In this document: positions 47,487 to 56,601 of the stretch, piece by piece
Layout of the letters: every line of letters begins with the position of its first letter
How positions within the stretch are numbered: the stretch's first letter is position 1
Assembly: GCF_010731695.1 (NCBI RefSeq)
Contig: NZ_AP022586.1
Location: 2,852,001-2,916,000 of the forward strand
DNA: 64,000 nucleotides
Reading direction: 5' to 3'
From: Mycolicibacterium litorale
GTDB lineage: Bacteria; Actinomycetota; Actinomycetes; Mycobacteriales; Mycobacteriaceae
Notes under the pieces: model-generated
What the model was told of the DNA's origin: nothing
The model's database searches: none
What the model saw: only the letters and a program-made list of their open reading frames with translations
Position numbers and translations under genes: made by a program

Positions 47487-48152
47487 ATGGACGGCATCGC
47501 CGACATGGGCGGCACCGAAGGATGGGGCCGCGCGCAGCGACCACAACCCGATGAGCCGGTGTTCCCGGAACCGTGGCACGGCCGGGCGTTCGCGCTGAGC
47601 CTGCTGGCGAACCGGTTGGCCGGCGGCAACCTCGACTCGTTCCGGCACGCGTTGGAGCGGCTGGACCGCGGCGCCTATCTGGACGACGGCTACTTCGGGA
47701 GATGGCTGAACGGGGCCGAGCGGATCCTCACCGAGAACGACCTGCTGGCGTCGTCGGCGGTCGACGCGCGCGCCCGCACACTGCGCGGCGAGCGGGTCGA
47801 GGAGCCGCCGAGCCCCCAACCGGCCGCCCGCGAGGCACGTTCCGCCGCCCCCGGCTCACGCCGCGAAGTGCAATCCGCGCCCGCGTTCGCCGTCGGTCAG
47901 CGGGTGCGGGCCAAGAACCTCTCCCCGGCCGGGCACACCCGGTTGCCACGCTACGTCCGCGGCCACACCGGGGTCGTCACGCTGGTCGAGCCGGCCTTCG
48001 TGTTCCCCGACACCAACGCCCACTTCCGGGGCGAGGATCCGCAGTACGTGTACACGGTCGCGTTCGACTCGCGGGAACTGTGGGGCGAGGACACCGAGCC
48101 GTTCACCCTGACGATCGAGATGTTCGAGAGCTACCTCGAGGAGGCCGGATGA
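47487..48152 (+). CDS. nthB: Nitrile hydratase beta subunit
   Basis: 221 aa, preceded by GGAGGT (47476-47481). Family blocks: MDGIADMGG start, PEPWHGRAFAL, YFGRWL and a C-terminal SH3-like half (VGQRVRAKN, TRLPRYVRGHTG, YTVAFDSRELWG). Converts nitriles to amides with the alpha subunit. The order beta-alpha-activator is that of cobalt enzymes. The alpha gene starts within its stop codon (ATGA). Confidence 0.93.
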   Translation: MDGIADMGGTEGWGRAQRPQPDEPVFPEPWHGRAFALSLLANRLAGGNLDSFRHALERLDRGAYLDDGYFGRWLNGAERILTENDLLASSAVDARARTLRGERVEEPPSPQPAAREARSAAPGSRREVQSAPAFAVGQRVRAKNLSPAGHTRLPRYVRGHTGVVTLVEPAFVFPDTNAHFRGEDPQYVYTVAFDSRELWGEDTEPFTLTIEMFESYLEEAG

Positions 48153-48745
48153 CCGCCAGCCAGTCGGACCGCGACGTCCCGCCGGCGTTGCGCACCGAGG
48201 CGCTCGAGCAGTTGCTCACCGAACGCGGCCTGATCGATCCCGCCGCGTTGGAGGGGATCATCACGACCTATCAGAGGCACGTCGGACCGCTCAACGGCGC
48301 CACGGTCGTCGCCAGGGCGTGGACCGATCCGCAGTTCCGGCGCAGGCTGCTCGACGACGGCACCGCAGCGATCGACGAGATGGGCTTCCTCGGACCCCAG
48401 ACCGAACACGTCATCGCCGTGGAGAACACCCCCGCCGACCATCACGTGGTGGTGTGCACCATGTGCTCGTGCTACCCCTGGCAGCTGCTCGGCCTGCCGC
48501 CCAGCTGGTACAAGGATCCGGCCTACCGGTCGCGAGTCGTCCGGGAACCCCGCCGGGTGCTGGCGGAGATGGGCCTCGACCTGCCGCCAGAGGTCCGCAT
48601 CACCGTGCACGACTCGAGCAGCGAGGTGCGCTGGCTGGTGGTGCCGCAGCGGCCGCCGGGCACCGAACACCTGACCCAGGAACAGCTCGTCCCGCTGGTC
48701 ACCCGGGAGGCCATGGTCGGCGTCGCGCAGGTGCAGGCGCCGTGA
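48149..48745 (+). CDS. nthA: Nitrile hydratase alpha subunit, cobalt type
   Basis: 198 aa. Metal site VCTMCSCYPW with C103, C106 and C108; Thr104 is the cobalt-type signature (iron enzymes have Ser), with Met instead of the common Leu. LPPSWYKDPAYRSRVVREPR and EVRWLVVPQRPPGTE are family blocks. The two ligand cysteines are oxidised in active enzymes. Overlaps the activator gene by GTGA. Confidence 0.93.
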   Translation: MTASQSDRDVPPALRTEALEQLLTERGLIDPAALEGIITTYQRHVGPLNGATVVARAWTDPQFRRRLLDDGTAAIDEMGFLGPQTEHVIAVENTPADHHVVVCTMCSCYPWQLLGLPPSWYKDPAYRSRVVREPRRVLAEMGLDLPPEVRITVHDSSSEVRWLVVPQRPPGTEHLTQEQLVPLVTREAMVGVAQVQAP

Positions 48746-49080
48746 CGATCGCCGACCTCGACACCGAAGGGCCGGCCGCGCCACCGCGCGCCAACGGCGA
48801 GCTCGTGTTCGAAGAGCCCTGGGAGAGCCGGGCTTTCGGCATGGCGGTGCTGCTGTCGGAGGCGGGCGTGTTCACCTGGCCGCAGTTCCGCGACGCCCTG
48901 GTGGCGCGCATCGACCGCTGGGAATCCAGTCATGACGGGGGTGGCTGGCACTACTACCGGCACTGGCTGGGCGCGCTGGAGGACGTGCTCAGCGCACACG
49001 GCACCGTCGCGACCGACCGCGTCACCGTCCGGGCCCGCGCGCTGGCCCTGCGCCCCGATGGCCACGACCACCGGCACTGA
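48742..49080 (+). CDS. Nitrile hydratase accessory/activator protein
   Basis: 112 aa, GTG start. Beta-subunit-like N-terminal fold: LVFEEPWESRAFGMAVLLSE, FTWPQFRDAL and YYRHWLGALEDVL. It resembles p14K-type metallochaperones that deliver cobalt by subunit swapping. A fused nickel/cobalt transporter is not seen nearby. It overlaps the next gene by 23 bases. Confidence 0.85.
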   Translation: MTIADLDTEGPAAPPRANGELVFEEPWESRAFGMAVLLSEAGVFTWPQFRDALVARIDRWESSHDGGGWHYYRHWLGALEDVLSAHGTVATDRVTVRARALALRPDGHDHRH

Positions 49081-50488
49081 CCCCCGCCCCGCCGCCGAGC
49101 ACCCGGTGGCCGGGTTGGACCTGCATCTGGACCGGCCCGACGGGCGGGTCCGCGACAGCCTCATGGAAGCGTTGCGCGACGCGATCCGGTCAGGGCGGCT
49201 CGCACCGGGCACCCGGCTTCCGTCGAGCCGGACGCTGGCCGCCGATCTGGGCGTGGCCCGCAACACGGTCGCGCGGGCGTATTCCGGCCTGGTCGCCGAG
49301 GGCTGGCTGGCCTCGCAGCACGGGTCCGGGACCACGGTGTCGCCGCGAGCTGCCGGAGTGCGCCGCGTCCAGACCGCGCGACGCCGGCCACCGCCCCCGC
49401 GCCAGCCGGACCACGACCTGCGGCCGGGCCACCCCGACCTGTCGTCGTTCCCCCGCTACGAGTGGAGCCGCGCGGTGAAGCGGGCGCTGCAGGCCGCCCC
49501 CACCGAGGCGTTCGGTTATGCCGATCCACGCGGCAGGCCGGAGCTGCGTGAGTCGCTCGCCGAGTACCTGGCCCGAGCGCGCGGCGTCCGGTCGGACCCC
49601 GACGACATCGTCGTGTGTTCCGGCGCCGCCCAGGGCCTGGACCTGCTGGCCGCGGCACTGGCCGACACAGGCGTGGAGGCGGTCGCGGTCGAGGAGTTCG
49701 GCCTGCCGACCCAGCGCCGGTCGCTGGCCCGGGCGGGACTGCGGTGCCCGCCGTTGGCGGTCGACGCCGATGGCGCCGACGTGCATGCGCTCGAGGCCAT
49801 GCCCGGTGTGGGCGCCGTCGTCCTCACGCCGGCGCATCAGTTCCCGCTCGGCGTCCCCCTGCACGCCGACCGGCGCGCCGCGGTCGTCGACTGGGCCCGC
49901 CGGACCGGCGGCGTGATCGTCGAAGACGACTACGACGGTGAATTCCGCTACGACCGCAAACCCGTCGGCGCACTGCACGGCGACGATCCCGAGCGGGTCG
50001 TCTACCTCGGCACCGCGAGCAAATCGCTGGCCCCCGGACTGCGGCTCGGGTGGCTCCTCCTGCCCCGCCGGCTCGTCGAGGCGGTCGCCCGTCAGAAGGG
50101 GGAGACCGAAGAGACCTGCGGGTTCGTCGAACAGACGGCGATGGCCGAGTTCATCCGGTCCGGATCCTACGACCGACACATCCGCACCATGCGTGCGCAG
50201 TACCGGCGACGGCGTGAACAGCTCGTCACGGCCGTCGCCCACACGTCGCCGGGCACTGCGGTCACCGGTCTGCCCGCCGGCCTGCACGCGGTCCTGACGT
50301 TGCCGGGCGGCGGTGAGAGCGCGCTGGCAACCCGTCCGTCGTGGCGACGTCTGGCCGTCGAAGGACTCGACCTCTACCGCCACCCTGAGACCCGTTCCGA
50401 CCGCGACGGCGTGGTGGTCGGGTTCGCCGCCCCGGCGCCGAGCGCATGGTCGGCCGCACTGGCGGCACTGGTCGCCCAGCTGCCCTGA
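49058..50488 (+). CDS. MocR-type GntR/aminotransferase regulator
   Basis: 476 aa. GntR HTH at about 28-98 (LRDAIRSGRLAPGTRLPSSR, LGVARNTVARAYSGLVAEGWL) fused to a fold-type I aminotransferase domain: FGYADPRGRPELRESLAEYL, EDDYDGEFRY and TASKSLAPGLRLGW with the PLP lysine. MocR proteins sense PLP or amino compounds. It lies inside the nitrile hydratase cluster and could control it. Confidence 0.85.
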   Translation: MATTTGTDPRPAAEHPVAGLDLHLDRPDGRVRDSLMEALRDAIRSGRLAPGTRLPSSRTLAADLGVARNTVARAYSGLVAEGWLASQHGSGTTVSPRAAGVRRVQTARRRPPPPRQPDHDLRPGHPDLSSFPRYEWSRAVKRALQAAPTEAFGYADPRGRPELRESLAEYLARARGVRSDPDDIVVCSGAAQGLDLLAAALADTGVEAVAVEEFGLPTQRRSLARAGLRCPPLAVDADGADVHALEAMPGVGAVVLTPAHQFPLGVPLHADRRAAVVDWARRTGGVIVEDDYDGEFRYDRKPVGALHGDDPERVVYLGTASKSLAPGLRLGWLLLPRRLVEAVARQKGETEETCGFVEQTAMAEFIRSGSYDRHIRTMRAQYRRRREQLVTAVAHTSPGTAVTGLPAGLHAVLTLPGGGESALATRPSWRRLAVEGLDLYRHPETRSDRDGVVVGFAAPAPSAWSAALAALVAQLP

Positions 50489-50583
50489 CCGTCACTGGAC
50501 CCCGTTCATCGCGCAGAAGTGGCCCACGAACGGGCGGACGACGGCGCTAGCGTCGAAGACAGTCGGCGGGTGAGAGGTGGACG

Positions 50584-51222
50584 ATGACGAGAACCGTTGC
50601 GGGAATCGAGATCCCGGACTCGGCGATGGCGCGGGAAGTCACGGAACTGGTCCGCGACGCCGCCGACGACCTGCTGTTCGGCCACTCACTGCGGTCGTAT
50701 CTGTGGGGCATGTTGCACGGCCGCCACCGCGGCCTGGCACCGGACCCCGAAATGCTCTATGCCGCAGCGATGTTCCACGATCTGGGTCTGACGCCCCGAT
50801 ACCGCAGGGTCGATCAGCGGTTCGAACTCGACGGCGCCGATGCGGCGCGCGACTTCCTCGTCGACCACGGTTGTTCGCACGCCGCGGCCCGCACCGTCTG
50901 GCTCGCGGTCGCGCTGCACACGACGCCGGAGATCCCCGACCGTCTGGAACCGGAGGTCGCGCTGCTCATCGCCGGCGTGTCGACCGACGTGGTCGGGGCC
51001 GGGGCCGATGCCCTGACACCGGAGGAGATCGCCGAGGTGTGTGCCGCACAGCCGCGGACGAATTTCGCCGACGGGATCCTGCACGCCTTCCACGCCGGGA
51101 TGAAGGATCGGCCGCAGACGACCTTCGGCACGATGAACGTCGACGTGCTGGCGCATTTCGACCCCGAGTTCACCCGCGTCGACCTCGTCGACCTGGTCGT
51201 GAAGAACCCACTGCCCCAGTGA
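50584..51222 (+). CDS. HD-domain protein, cyanamide hydratase-like
   Basis: 212 aa, with GAGAGGTGGA before ATG. Metal-binding pattern FGHSLRSYLWG (His near 33), AMFHDLGLT (HD near 61-62) and VALHTTPEI. The HSxRxY-HDLG-LHT pattern matches cyanamide hydratase and related HD enzymes. With nitrile hydratase next door, hydration of a cyano compound is plausible. It might instead be a generic HD phosphohydrolase. Overlaps the hydrolase gene (GTGA). Confidence 0.65.
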   Translation: MTRTVAGIEIPDSAMAREVTELVRDAADDLLFGHSLRSYLWGMLHGRHRGLAPDPEMLYAAAMFHDLGLTPRYRRVDQRFELDGADAARDFLVDHGCSHAAARTVWLAVALHTTPEIPDRLEPEVALLIAGVSTDVVGAGADALTPEEIAEVCAAQPRTNFADGILHAFHAGMKDRPQTTFGTMNVDVLAHFDPEFTRVDLVDLVVKNPLPQ

Positions 51223-51932
51223 GCACGCATCCGACGAGCCAGGGGCTCCCGTCACTGGTGCTCGTGCACGGCGCCTGGCACCGCCCGGAGCACCTGCAGC
51301 CGCTGGTGGCGGAGCTGCGTGGGATCGACACCCACACCGTGGCGCTTCCCAGCACCGGACACGATCCGGCGACCCTGGGCGACATGTACGCCGACGCCGA
51401 CGTGATCGCCGCGGCCGTCGCCGCCGTCGGCGGCCCGACCGTCGTCCTCGCGCACTCCTACGGCGGCGTTCCCACCACCCAGGCGTTGCGCGACGCGGGC
51501 AACGTCCGGCGGATCGTCTACCTCGCCGCCTTCCAGCTGGACGCCGGTGAGTCCCTGTTCTCCGTCAGCGGCGGCTCGCCGATGACGTGGTCATCGGTGC
51601 ACCGGTCGGCGGCCGGCGACTACGTCGACGTCAGAACTCCCGTCGACGTGTTCTACGACGATGTCGACCCCGTCACCGCCGACCGCGCGGTCAGCCAGCT
51701 CGGCTACCTGTCGTACGCGGCCGGGGAACAGGTGGTGACCGAGGTGGCGTGGAAAGAGGTGCCCAGCACCTACGTCGTCTGCACCGCGGACAAGGCCCTT
51801 CCGCCCGCGGTGCAGGAGCGGTTCGCCCGGCGGGCCGACGAGGTGCGACGGATCAACGCCTCGCACTCCCCGTTCCTGTCGCAACCCGCGCAGCTGGCCC
51901 GGCTCATCACGGACGTGCTGGCACGCGCCTGA
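51219..51932 (+). CDS. Alpha/beta hydrolase (esterase or hydroxynitrile-lyase-like)
   Basis: 237 aa, GTG start. SLVLVHGAWHRPEHLQPL, nucleophile elbow VLAHSYGGVPTTQ and catalytic His in NASHSPFLSQP. This small fold group includes hydroxynitrile lyases and plant-type esterases. The partner genes suggest a role in nitrile turnover, but the sequence cannot fix the substrate. Confidence 0.75.
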   Translation: MSTHPTSQGLPSLVLVHGAWHRPEHLQPLVAELRGIDTHTVALPSTGHDPATLGDMYADADVIAAAVAAVGGPTVVLAHSYGGVPTTQALRDAGNVRRIVYLAAFQLDAGESLFSVSGGSPMTWSSVHRSAAGDYVDVRTPVDVFYDDVDPVTADRAVSQLGYLSYAAGEQVVTEVAWKEVPSTYVVCTADKALPPAVQERFARRADEVRRINASHSPFLSQPAQLARLITDVLARA

Positions 51933-51935
51933 AGG

Positions 51936-52730
51936 TCAGATCTCGGGGGTGTAGGTCGGCATGTCCTTGCCGTTCTTCCAGTGCTTGAGCAGCGCGGCCG
52001 CCAACTCGCGGTAGGCCAGCGCACCCTTGTTCTTGCGCCCGGCCAGCACCGACGAGCCCGACGCGCTGGCCTCGGCGAACCGCACCGTGCGCGGGATCGG
52101 CGGCGCCAGCACGGGCAGCTGGTAGCGGTCGACGACGTCGAACAACACGTCCCGGCTGTGCGTGGTGCGGGAGTCGTACAGCGTGGGCAGTGCGCCGAGC
52201 AGCTGCAGGTCGGGATTGGTGATGGCCTGCACGTCGGACACCGTGCGCAGGAACTGGCCCACCCCGCGGTGCGCCAGCGTCTCACACTGCAGCGGCACGA
52301 TGACCTCATCGGCGGCGGTCAGCCCGTTGAGGGTGAGCACGCCCAGCGACGGTGGACAGTCGATCAGCACCACGTCGTAGGTGCCGGACAGCTTCGCCAG
52401 CGCACGTTTGAGCGCGTGCTCGCGACCGGCGCGCATGAGCAGCATCGCCTCGGCGCCCGCTAGGTCGATGTTGGCGGGCAGCAGGGACATCCCCTCCGGC
52501 GTGTCGACCAGCGCTGCGTCGGGCTCCACCTCCCCCAGCAGCACCTCGTGCACCGACACCGGCAACTTGTCCGGATCGTGGCCCAGCGAGAACGTCAGCG
52601 AACCCTGTGGATCCAGGTCGACGAGCAAGACCCGTTTGCCACTTTCGGCCATCGCTGCGCCCAGCGACGCCACCGTCGTCGTTTTGGCGACCCCACCCTT
52701 TTGATTGGCGACCGCAAGTACCCGCGTCAC
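51936..52730 (-). CDS. ParA/Soj-like ATPase (Rv3213c homologue)
   Basis: 264 aa, GTG start. Deviant Walker A ANQKGGVAKTTTVASLG, VDLDPQGSLTFSLG and DVVLIDCPPSLGVLT. No parB is adjacent and it is not next to an origin, so it is a chromosomal orphan with an unknown positioning role. Three bases from the hydrolase stop (convergent). Confidence 0.9.
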   Translation of the reverse strand: MTRVLAVANQKGGVAKTTTVASLGAAMAESGKRVLLVDLDPQGSLTFSLGHDPDKLPVSVHEVLLGEVEPDAALVDTPEGMSLLPANIDLAGAEAMLLMRAGREHALKRALAKLSGTYDVVLIDCPPSLGVLTLNGLTAADEVIVPLQCETLAHRGVGQFLRTVSDVQAITNPDLQLLGALPTLYDSRTTHSRDVLFDVVDRYQLPVLAPPIPRTVRFAEASASGSSVLAGRKNKGALAYRELAAALLKHWKNGKDMPTYTPEI

Positions 52731-52789
52731 CCGGCCATCCTGACACGCGCACCGCCTACACACACGGACGTGCGGCAGAATCGGCGGGT

Positions 52790-53401
52790 GTGGGCCTCAC
52801 CGACCATCGACTGCTGCTGATTCGCCACGGCGAGACGGAATGGTCCCGCGCTGGGCGGCACACCAGCCGCACCGACCTGGAACTGACGGAGACCGGCCGC
52901 GAACAGGCGGGGCGGACCGCCGAGGCCCTCGACCGGCTCACCCTCGACAACCCGCTGGTGATCAGCAGTCCACGTCGCCGGGCGCGCGACACCGCCGCGC
53001 TCGCCGGCCTGACCGTCGACGAGGTCTCCGACGTCCTCGTCGAATGGGACTACGGCGACTACGAGGGCCGCACCACCGCCGAGATCCGCGAATGCGACCC
53101 CGAGTGGCTGGTGTGGACGCACGGCTGCCCCGGCGGCGAGAGTGTCGAGGCCGTCAGCGAGCGTGCCGACCGCGCGGTCGAGTTGGCGTTGAGCCACCTC
53201 GAATCCCGTGACGTCATCTTCGTCGGCCACGGCCACTTCTCCCGCGCCGTGATCACCCGGTGGGCGGAACTGCCGCTGCCCGAAGGCATCCGGTTCGCGA
53301 TGGTGGCCGCGTCGATCGCGGTCTGCGGCTGGGAGCACGGAGTGCGCCAGATCAGTGCGCTGGCACTGACCGGATATCCGCATCCGTGCCTGCCGACGTG
53401 A
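52790..53401 (+). CDS. Histidine phosphatase (Rv3214/Gpm2 homologue)
   Basis: 203 aa, GTG start. LLIRHGETEWS with the catalytic RHG, SSPRRRARDT, WDYGDYEGRT and VGHGHFSRAVI. The M. tuberculosis homologue, first named gpm2, is an acid phosphatase, not a mutase. Its stop overlaps the entC start (GTGA). Confidence 0.9.
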   Translation: MGLTDHRLLLIRHGETEWSRAGRHTSRTDLELTETGREQAGRTAEALDRLTLDNPLVISSPRRRARDTAALAGLTVDEVSDVLVEWDYGDYEGRTTAEIRECDPEWLVWTHGCPGGESVEAVSERADRAVELALSHLESRDVIFVGHGHFSRAVITRWAELPLPEGIRFAMVAASIAVCGWEHGVRQISALALTGYPHPCLPT

Positions 53402-54513
53402 CCACCCCGGCGCCGGCCGAAGCCGAGCCGACGTTCGTTCTGACCGGTGCGCAGGGCGTCGTCGTCGCCGACGGTGTGCACACCACCTATCCCGCGCTCC
53501 AGACCGCACGCGCCGCCCTGGCAGCCGGCAGCACGCCAATCATGGTGGGAGCGTTGCCTTTCGATCTGTCGGCGCCGACCGCGCTGTTCCGGCCGCAGTC
53601 GGTCCGATTCGTCGACGCGCTGCCGGACTGGTCCGCGACGACCATGCCGGCCGTGCGGGTCGCGGACTTCCTTCCCGCGCCACAGGACCACCGGGCGCGG
53701 GTGGCCGCTGCGGTACGCGCCCTCAACCATCCGGACACCGGGTTGCAGAAGGTCGTGCTGGCGCGGGCGCTGCACCTGACCGCCGACGCACCCATCGACG
53801 CGCGGACCGTGCTGCGGCGACTGAACTCCGACGACGCGAGCGCGAACGCGTATCTGGCGGACCTGAGCGCGGCGGGCGGCGCTTACCGCGGCGCGGCACT
53901 GATCGGCGCCAGTCCTGAACTGCTGGTGGCCCGGCGCGGTGAGGTGGTGACATGCCAGCCGTTCGCCGGTTCGGCGCCCCGATTCGCCGACCCCGAGGCG
54001 GACCGGGCCAGCGGTGAAGCACTCGCCGCATCGGCCAAGAACCGCCACGAGCACGCCATCGTCATCGACGAGGTCCGCAAGGCCCTCGACCCGTTCTGCG
54101 CCGACCTGCAGATCGCGCCGGCGCCGCACCTCAGCGCCACCGCCGCCGTCTGGCATCTGAGCACACAGATCACCGGCCGGCTGCGCGAAACATCAACCAC
54201 GGCGTTGGATCTCGCCGTCGCGCTGCATCCGACCCCGGCGGTCGGCGGCGTGCCCACCGACGCGGCCGCCGCGCTGATCAAGCAGATCGAAGGCGACCGC
54301 GGCTTCTACGCCGGTGCGGTGGGATGGTGCGACGCCGCGGGTGACGGCCGCTGGGTGGTCTCCATCCGCTGCGCCCAGCTCGCGGCCGACCGGCGCAGCG
54401 CCACCGCCCACTCCGGCGGCGGGATCGTCGCCGAATCCGATCCGGACGACGAAGTGGCCGAGACCACAACGAAATTCACCACGATCCTGTCCGCACTGGG
54501 AGTTGCGCAATGA
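53398..54513 (+). CDS. entC: Isochorismate synthase EntC
   Basis: 371 aa, GTG start. Chorismate-binding fold: GLQKVVLARAL, FAGSAPRFADPEADR, KNRHEHAIVIDEVRKAL, HPTPAVGGVPTDAA and GDRGFYAGAVGW, with SIRCAQL. Converts chorismate to isochorismate for salicylate and mycobactin or menaquinone synthesis. Coupled on both sides. Confidence 0.93.
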   Translation: MTTPAPAEAEPTFVLTGAQGVVVADGVHTTYPALQTARAALAAGSTPIMVGALPFDLSAPTALFRPQSVRFVDALPDWSATTMPAVRVADFLPAPQDHRARVAAAVRALNHPDTGLQKVVLARALHLTADAPIDARTVLRRLNSDDASANAYLADLSAAGGAYRGAALIGASPELLVARRGEVVTCQPFAGSAPRFADPEADRASGEALAASAKNRHEHAIVIDEVRKALDPFCADLQIAPAPHLSATAAVWHLSTQITGRLRETSTTALDLAVALHPTPAVGGVPTDAAAALIKQIEGDRGFYAGAVGWCDAAGDGRWVVSIRCAQLAADRRSATAHSGGGIVAESDPDDEVAETTTKFTTILSALGVAQ

Positions 54514-54989
54514 CTGTGAACATCCGCCGGGTCGAACCCGGCGACGAGGTGGACCTCACCGCGATGGTGCACGAACTGGCCGCGTTCGAGCGGGCGTCGG
54601 CCGAATGCACGGTCACCGAAACGCAGATGCGCGACGCGCTGTTCGGAGCCCAACCCCGGGTGTACGGCCACATCGTCGAGATCGACGGCGAACCCGCGGC
54701 CGGTGCGCTGTGGTTCTACAACTTCTCCACATGGGACGGCGTCGCGGGCATCTACCTCGAGGACCTCTTCGTCCGCCCGCAGTACCGCCGCCGCGGACTT
54801 GCCCGCACGCTGCTGTCGACGCTGGCCCGCGAATGCGTCGACAACGGCTACAGCAGGCTGTCGTGGGCGGTGCTCGACTGGAACGAGAACGCGATCGCGC
54901 TCTACGACGCGGTCGGCGGAAAACCGCAGACGGACTGGATCACCTACCGGGTGTCGGGTCCTGAGCTCTCCGCGCTGGCGGGGTCCTGA
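54510..54989 (+). CDS. GNAT N-acetyltransferase (Rv3216 homologue)
   Basis: 159 aa. Acetyl-CoA loop RPQYRRRGLARTLL (about 90-103), YLEDLFV strand and SWAVLDWNENAIALYDAVGG. Spermidine/diamine-acetyltransferase-like layout. ATGA overlap with entC. The 3' end overlaps the convergent membrane-protein gene by 46 bases. Confidence 0.88.
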   Translation: MTVNIRRVEPGDEVDLTAMVHELAAFERASAECTVTETQMRDALFGAQPRVYGHIVEIDGEPAAGALWFYNFSTWDGVAGIYLEDLFVRPQYRRRGLARTLLSTLARECVDNGYSRLSWAVLDWNENAIALYDAVGGKPQTDWITYRVSGPELSALAGS

Positions 54990-55366
54990 GCGCCCAGCCA
55001 CTGCAACGCCGACGGACTGAACAACAACAGCAGCGCGGTCAGCGCGACCAGGGCGACCGGGATGCCGTAGAACCACTGGTGCGAGCCGACCGCGACGTAC
55101 CAGGTCACCGGTAACAGCAGCAGCTGCGCCATCACCGCGATGCCGCGGCCCCACCGTCGCCCGGTCCACAGCGCCCACGCCGCTGCGAGCACGGCACCGC
55201 CGACGAGTGCGAACCAGACCGCCGTACCGAATTTGTTGAGTCCGGCCTCCTCGGCGCCGGAGAAACCGCTGACGAGATAGACCAGCGCAGCCACCACACC
55301 GGCGGCACCCTCGAGGGCCACCAGCACGGCGGCCTGACGCACGGTCGACGGCGCGGGAACGGTCAC
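54944..55366 (-). CDS. Small integral membrane protein (Rv3217c homologue)
   Basis: 140 aa, GTG start. Four hydrophobic segments: VLVALEGAAGVVAALVYLV, AVWFALVGGAVLAAAWALW, GIAVMAQLLLLPVTWYVAV and GIPVALVALTALLLLF. Function unknown. Confidence 0.8.
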   Translation of the reverse strand: MTVPAPSTVRQAAVLVALEGAAGVVAALVYLVSGFSGAEEAGLNKFGTAVWFALVGGAVLAAAWALWTGRRWGRGIAVMAQLLLLPVTWYVAVGSHQWFYGIPVALVALTALLLLFSPSALQWLGAQDPASAESSGPDTR

Positions 55367-55405
55367 GACGTCGAGCCTAGATGCTCGCGGTTAGGCTCAT
55401 GCCTC

Positions 55406-56356
55406 GTGCGTGCCGTGCTGATCGTCAACCCGAACGCCACGTCGACCACCGCGGCAGGCCGAGACCTCCTCGCCCATGCGCTGGAGAGCCGTGTCGACCT
55501 GACGGTCGCCCACACCGACCACCGCGGCCATGCCATCGAGATCGCCCGCGACGCGGCCGCCGACGGGGTCGACGTGCTCATCGTGCACGGCGGAGACGGC
55601 ACGGTGAACGAGGTCGTCAACGGCGTCCTCAGCGGCGGCCGGCGCGCCGGCGCCCCGGCCGTCGGCGTCGTGCCCGGCGGCTCGGCCAATGTGTTCGCCC
55701 GGGCACTGGGCATCAGCCCGGACCCCATCGAGGCCACCAACCAGCTCGTCGACCTGCTGGGCGACCACCGCCGCAGCGGCGTGTGGCGGCGGATCGGCCT
55801 GATGGACTGCGGGGAGCGCTGGGCGGTGTTCACCGCGGGAATGGGTGTCGACGGCGACGTGGTGGCGGCCGTGGAGGCGCAGCGGGCCAAGGGCCGAAAG
55901 GTCACCGCCTCGCGGTACATCCGCGTGGCGGTGCGTGAGCTGCTGGCCAGCGTGCGCAAAGAGCCGACGCTCACGCTGCACAGGCCCGGCCGTGAACCGG
56001 ACGCCGGAGTGCATTTCGCGTTCGTGTCGAACTCCAGCCCGTGGACCTACGCCAACACGAGGCCGATCTGGACCAACCCCGGTACCACCTTCGAGACCGG
56101 CCTGGGCGTGTTCGCCACCACCAGCATGAACGCGTGGGCGAACCTGCGGTTGGCCCGGAAGATGTTCGCCCGCGAACCCGACCCGGTGGCCCGCCACCTC
56201 ATCCGGGACGACGACCTGCCGTGGGTGCGGATCACCTCGGCGATGCCGGTGGCCTGCCAGATCGACGGAGATTACGTAGGCCTGCGCGAAACCATGACCT
56301 TCACGTCGGTTCCGGATGCCCTCGCAGTGATTGCGCCACCGCCGCCGACCCTGTGA
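55406..56356 (+). CDS. Diacylglycerol/lipid kinase family protein (Rv3218 homologue)
   Basis: 316 aa, GTG start. LIVNPNATSTTA at the N-terminus, VHGGDGTVNEVVNGVL (GGDGT, about 58-62), GVVPGGSANVFARALG and MDCGERWAVFTAGMGVDGDVV. Likely phosphorylates a lipid such as diacylglycerol. Confidence 0.88.
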   Translation: MRAVLIVNPNATSTTAAGRDLLAHALESRVDLTVAHTDHRGHAIEIARDAAADGVDVLIVHGGDGTVNEVVNGVLSGGRRAGAPAVGVVPGGSANVFARALGISPDPIEATNQLVDLLGDHRRSGVWRRIGLMDCGERWAVFTAGMGVDGDVVAAVEAQRAKGRKVTASRYIRVAVRELLASVRKEPTLTLHRPGREPDAGVHFAFVSNSSPWTYANTRPIWTNPGTTFETGLGVFATTSMNAWANLRLARKMFAREPDPVARHLIRDDDLPWVRITSAMPVACQIDGDYVGLRETMTFTSVPDALAVIAPPPPTL

Positions 56357-56447
56357 GCTGCGCCGACAGGTTCGTGGAAGAAATTTTGGGCGCGAGTGTG
56401 TTGATTCTAGTACAACGGGGTAAGCGCTCGGCTAACGCGGTCACCTA

Positions 56448-56461
56448 GTGACGTTGCACAC
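56448..56461. promoter_or_regulatory. Candidate CRP-type site upstream of whiB1
   Basis: GTG-ACGTTGCA-CAC (GTG-N8-CAC) lies 141 bases before whiB1 and just upstream of a -35-like TTGACA (56479-56484). whiB1 of M. tuberculosis is controlled by the cAMP receptor protein, so this is a reasonable site; no -10 was convincing. Confidence 0.45.
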
Positions 56462-56601
56462 GTGTTAACGCGCTTCCCTTGACATCCGTCGAGCCTGTGA
56501 AAGCATCGGATGCAACAGTGCAGAAACAAATTGTGTGCACGCGTTAACAGCCGAAAAAAAGCTCGTGCGCTCTGCTGCGCACATAGTGAGGAGTCAAAAG
56601 A

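Noticed and set aside
56479..56507. Complete sigma-A promoter for whiB1
   Set aside because: TTGACA is good but no convincing -10 lies 16-19 bases downstream, so only the -35-like box is mentioned.
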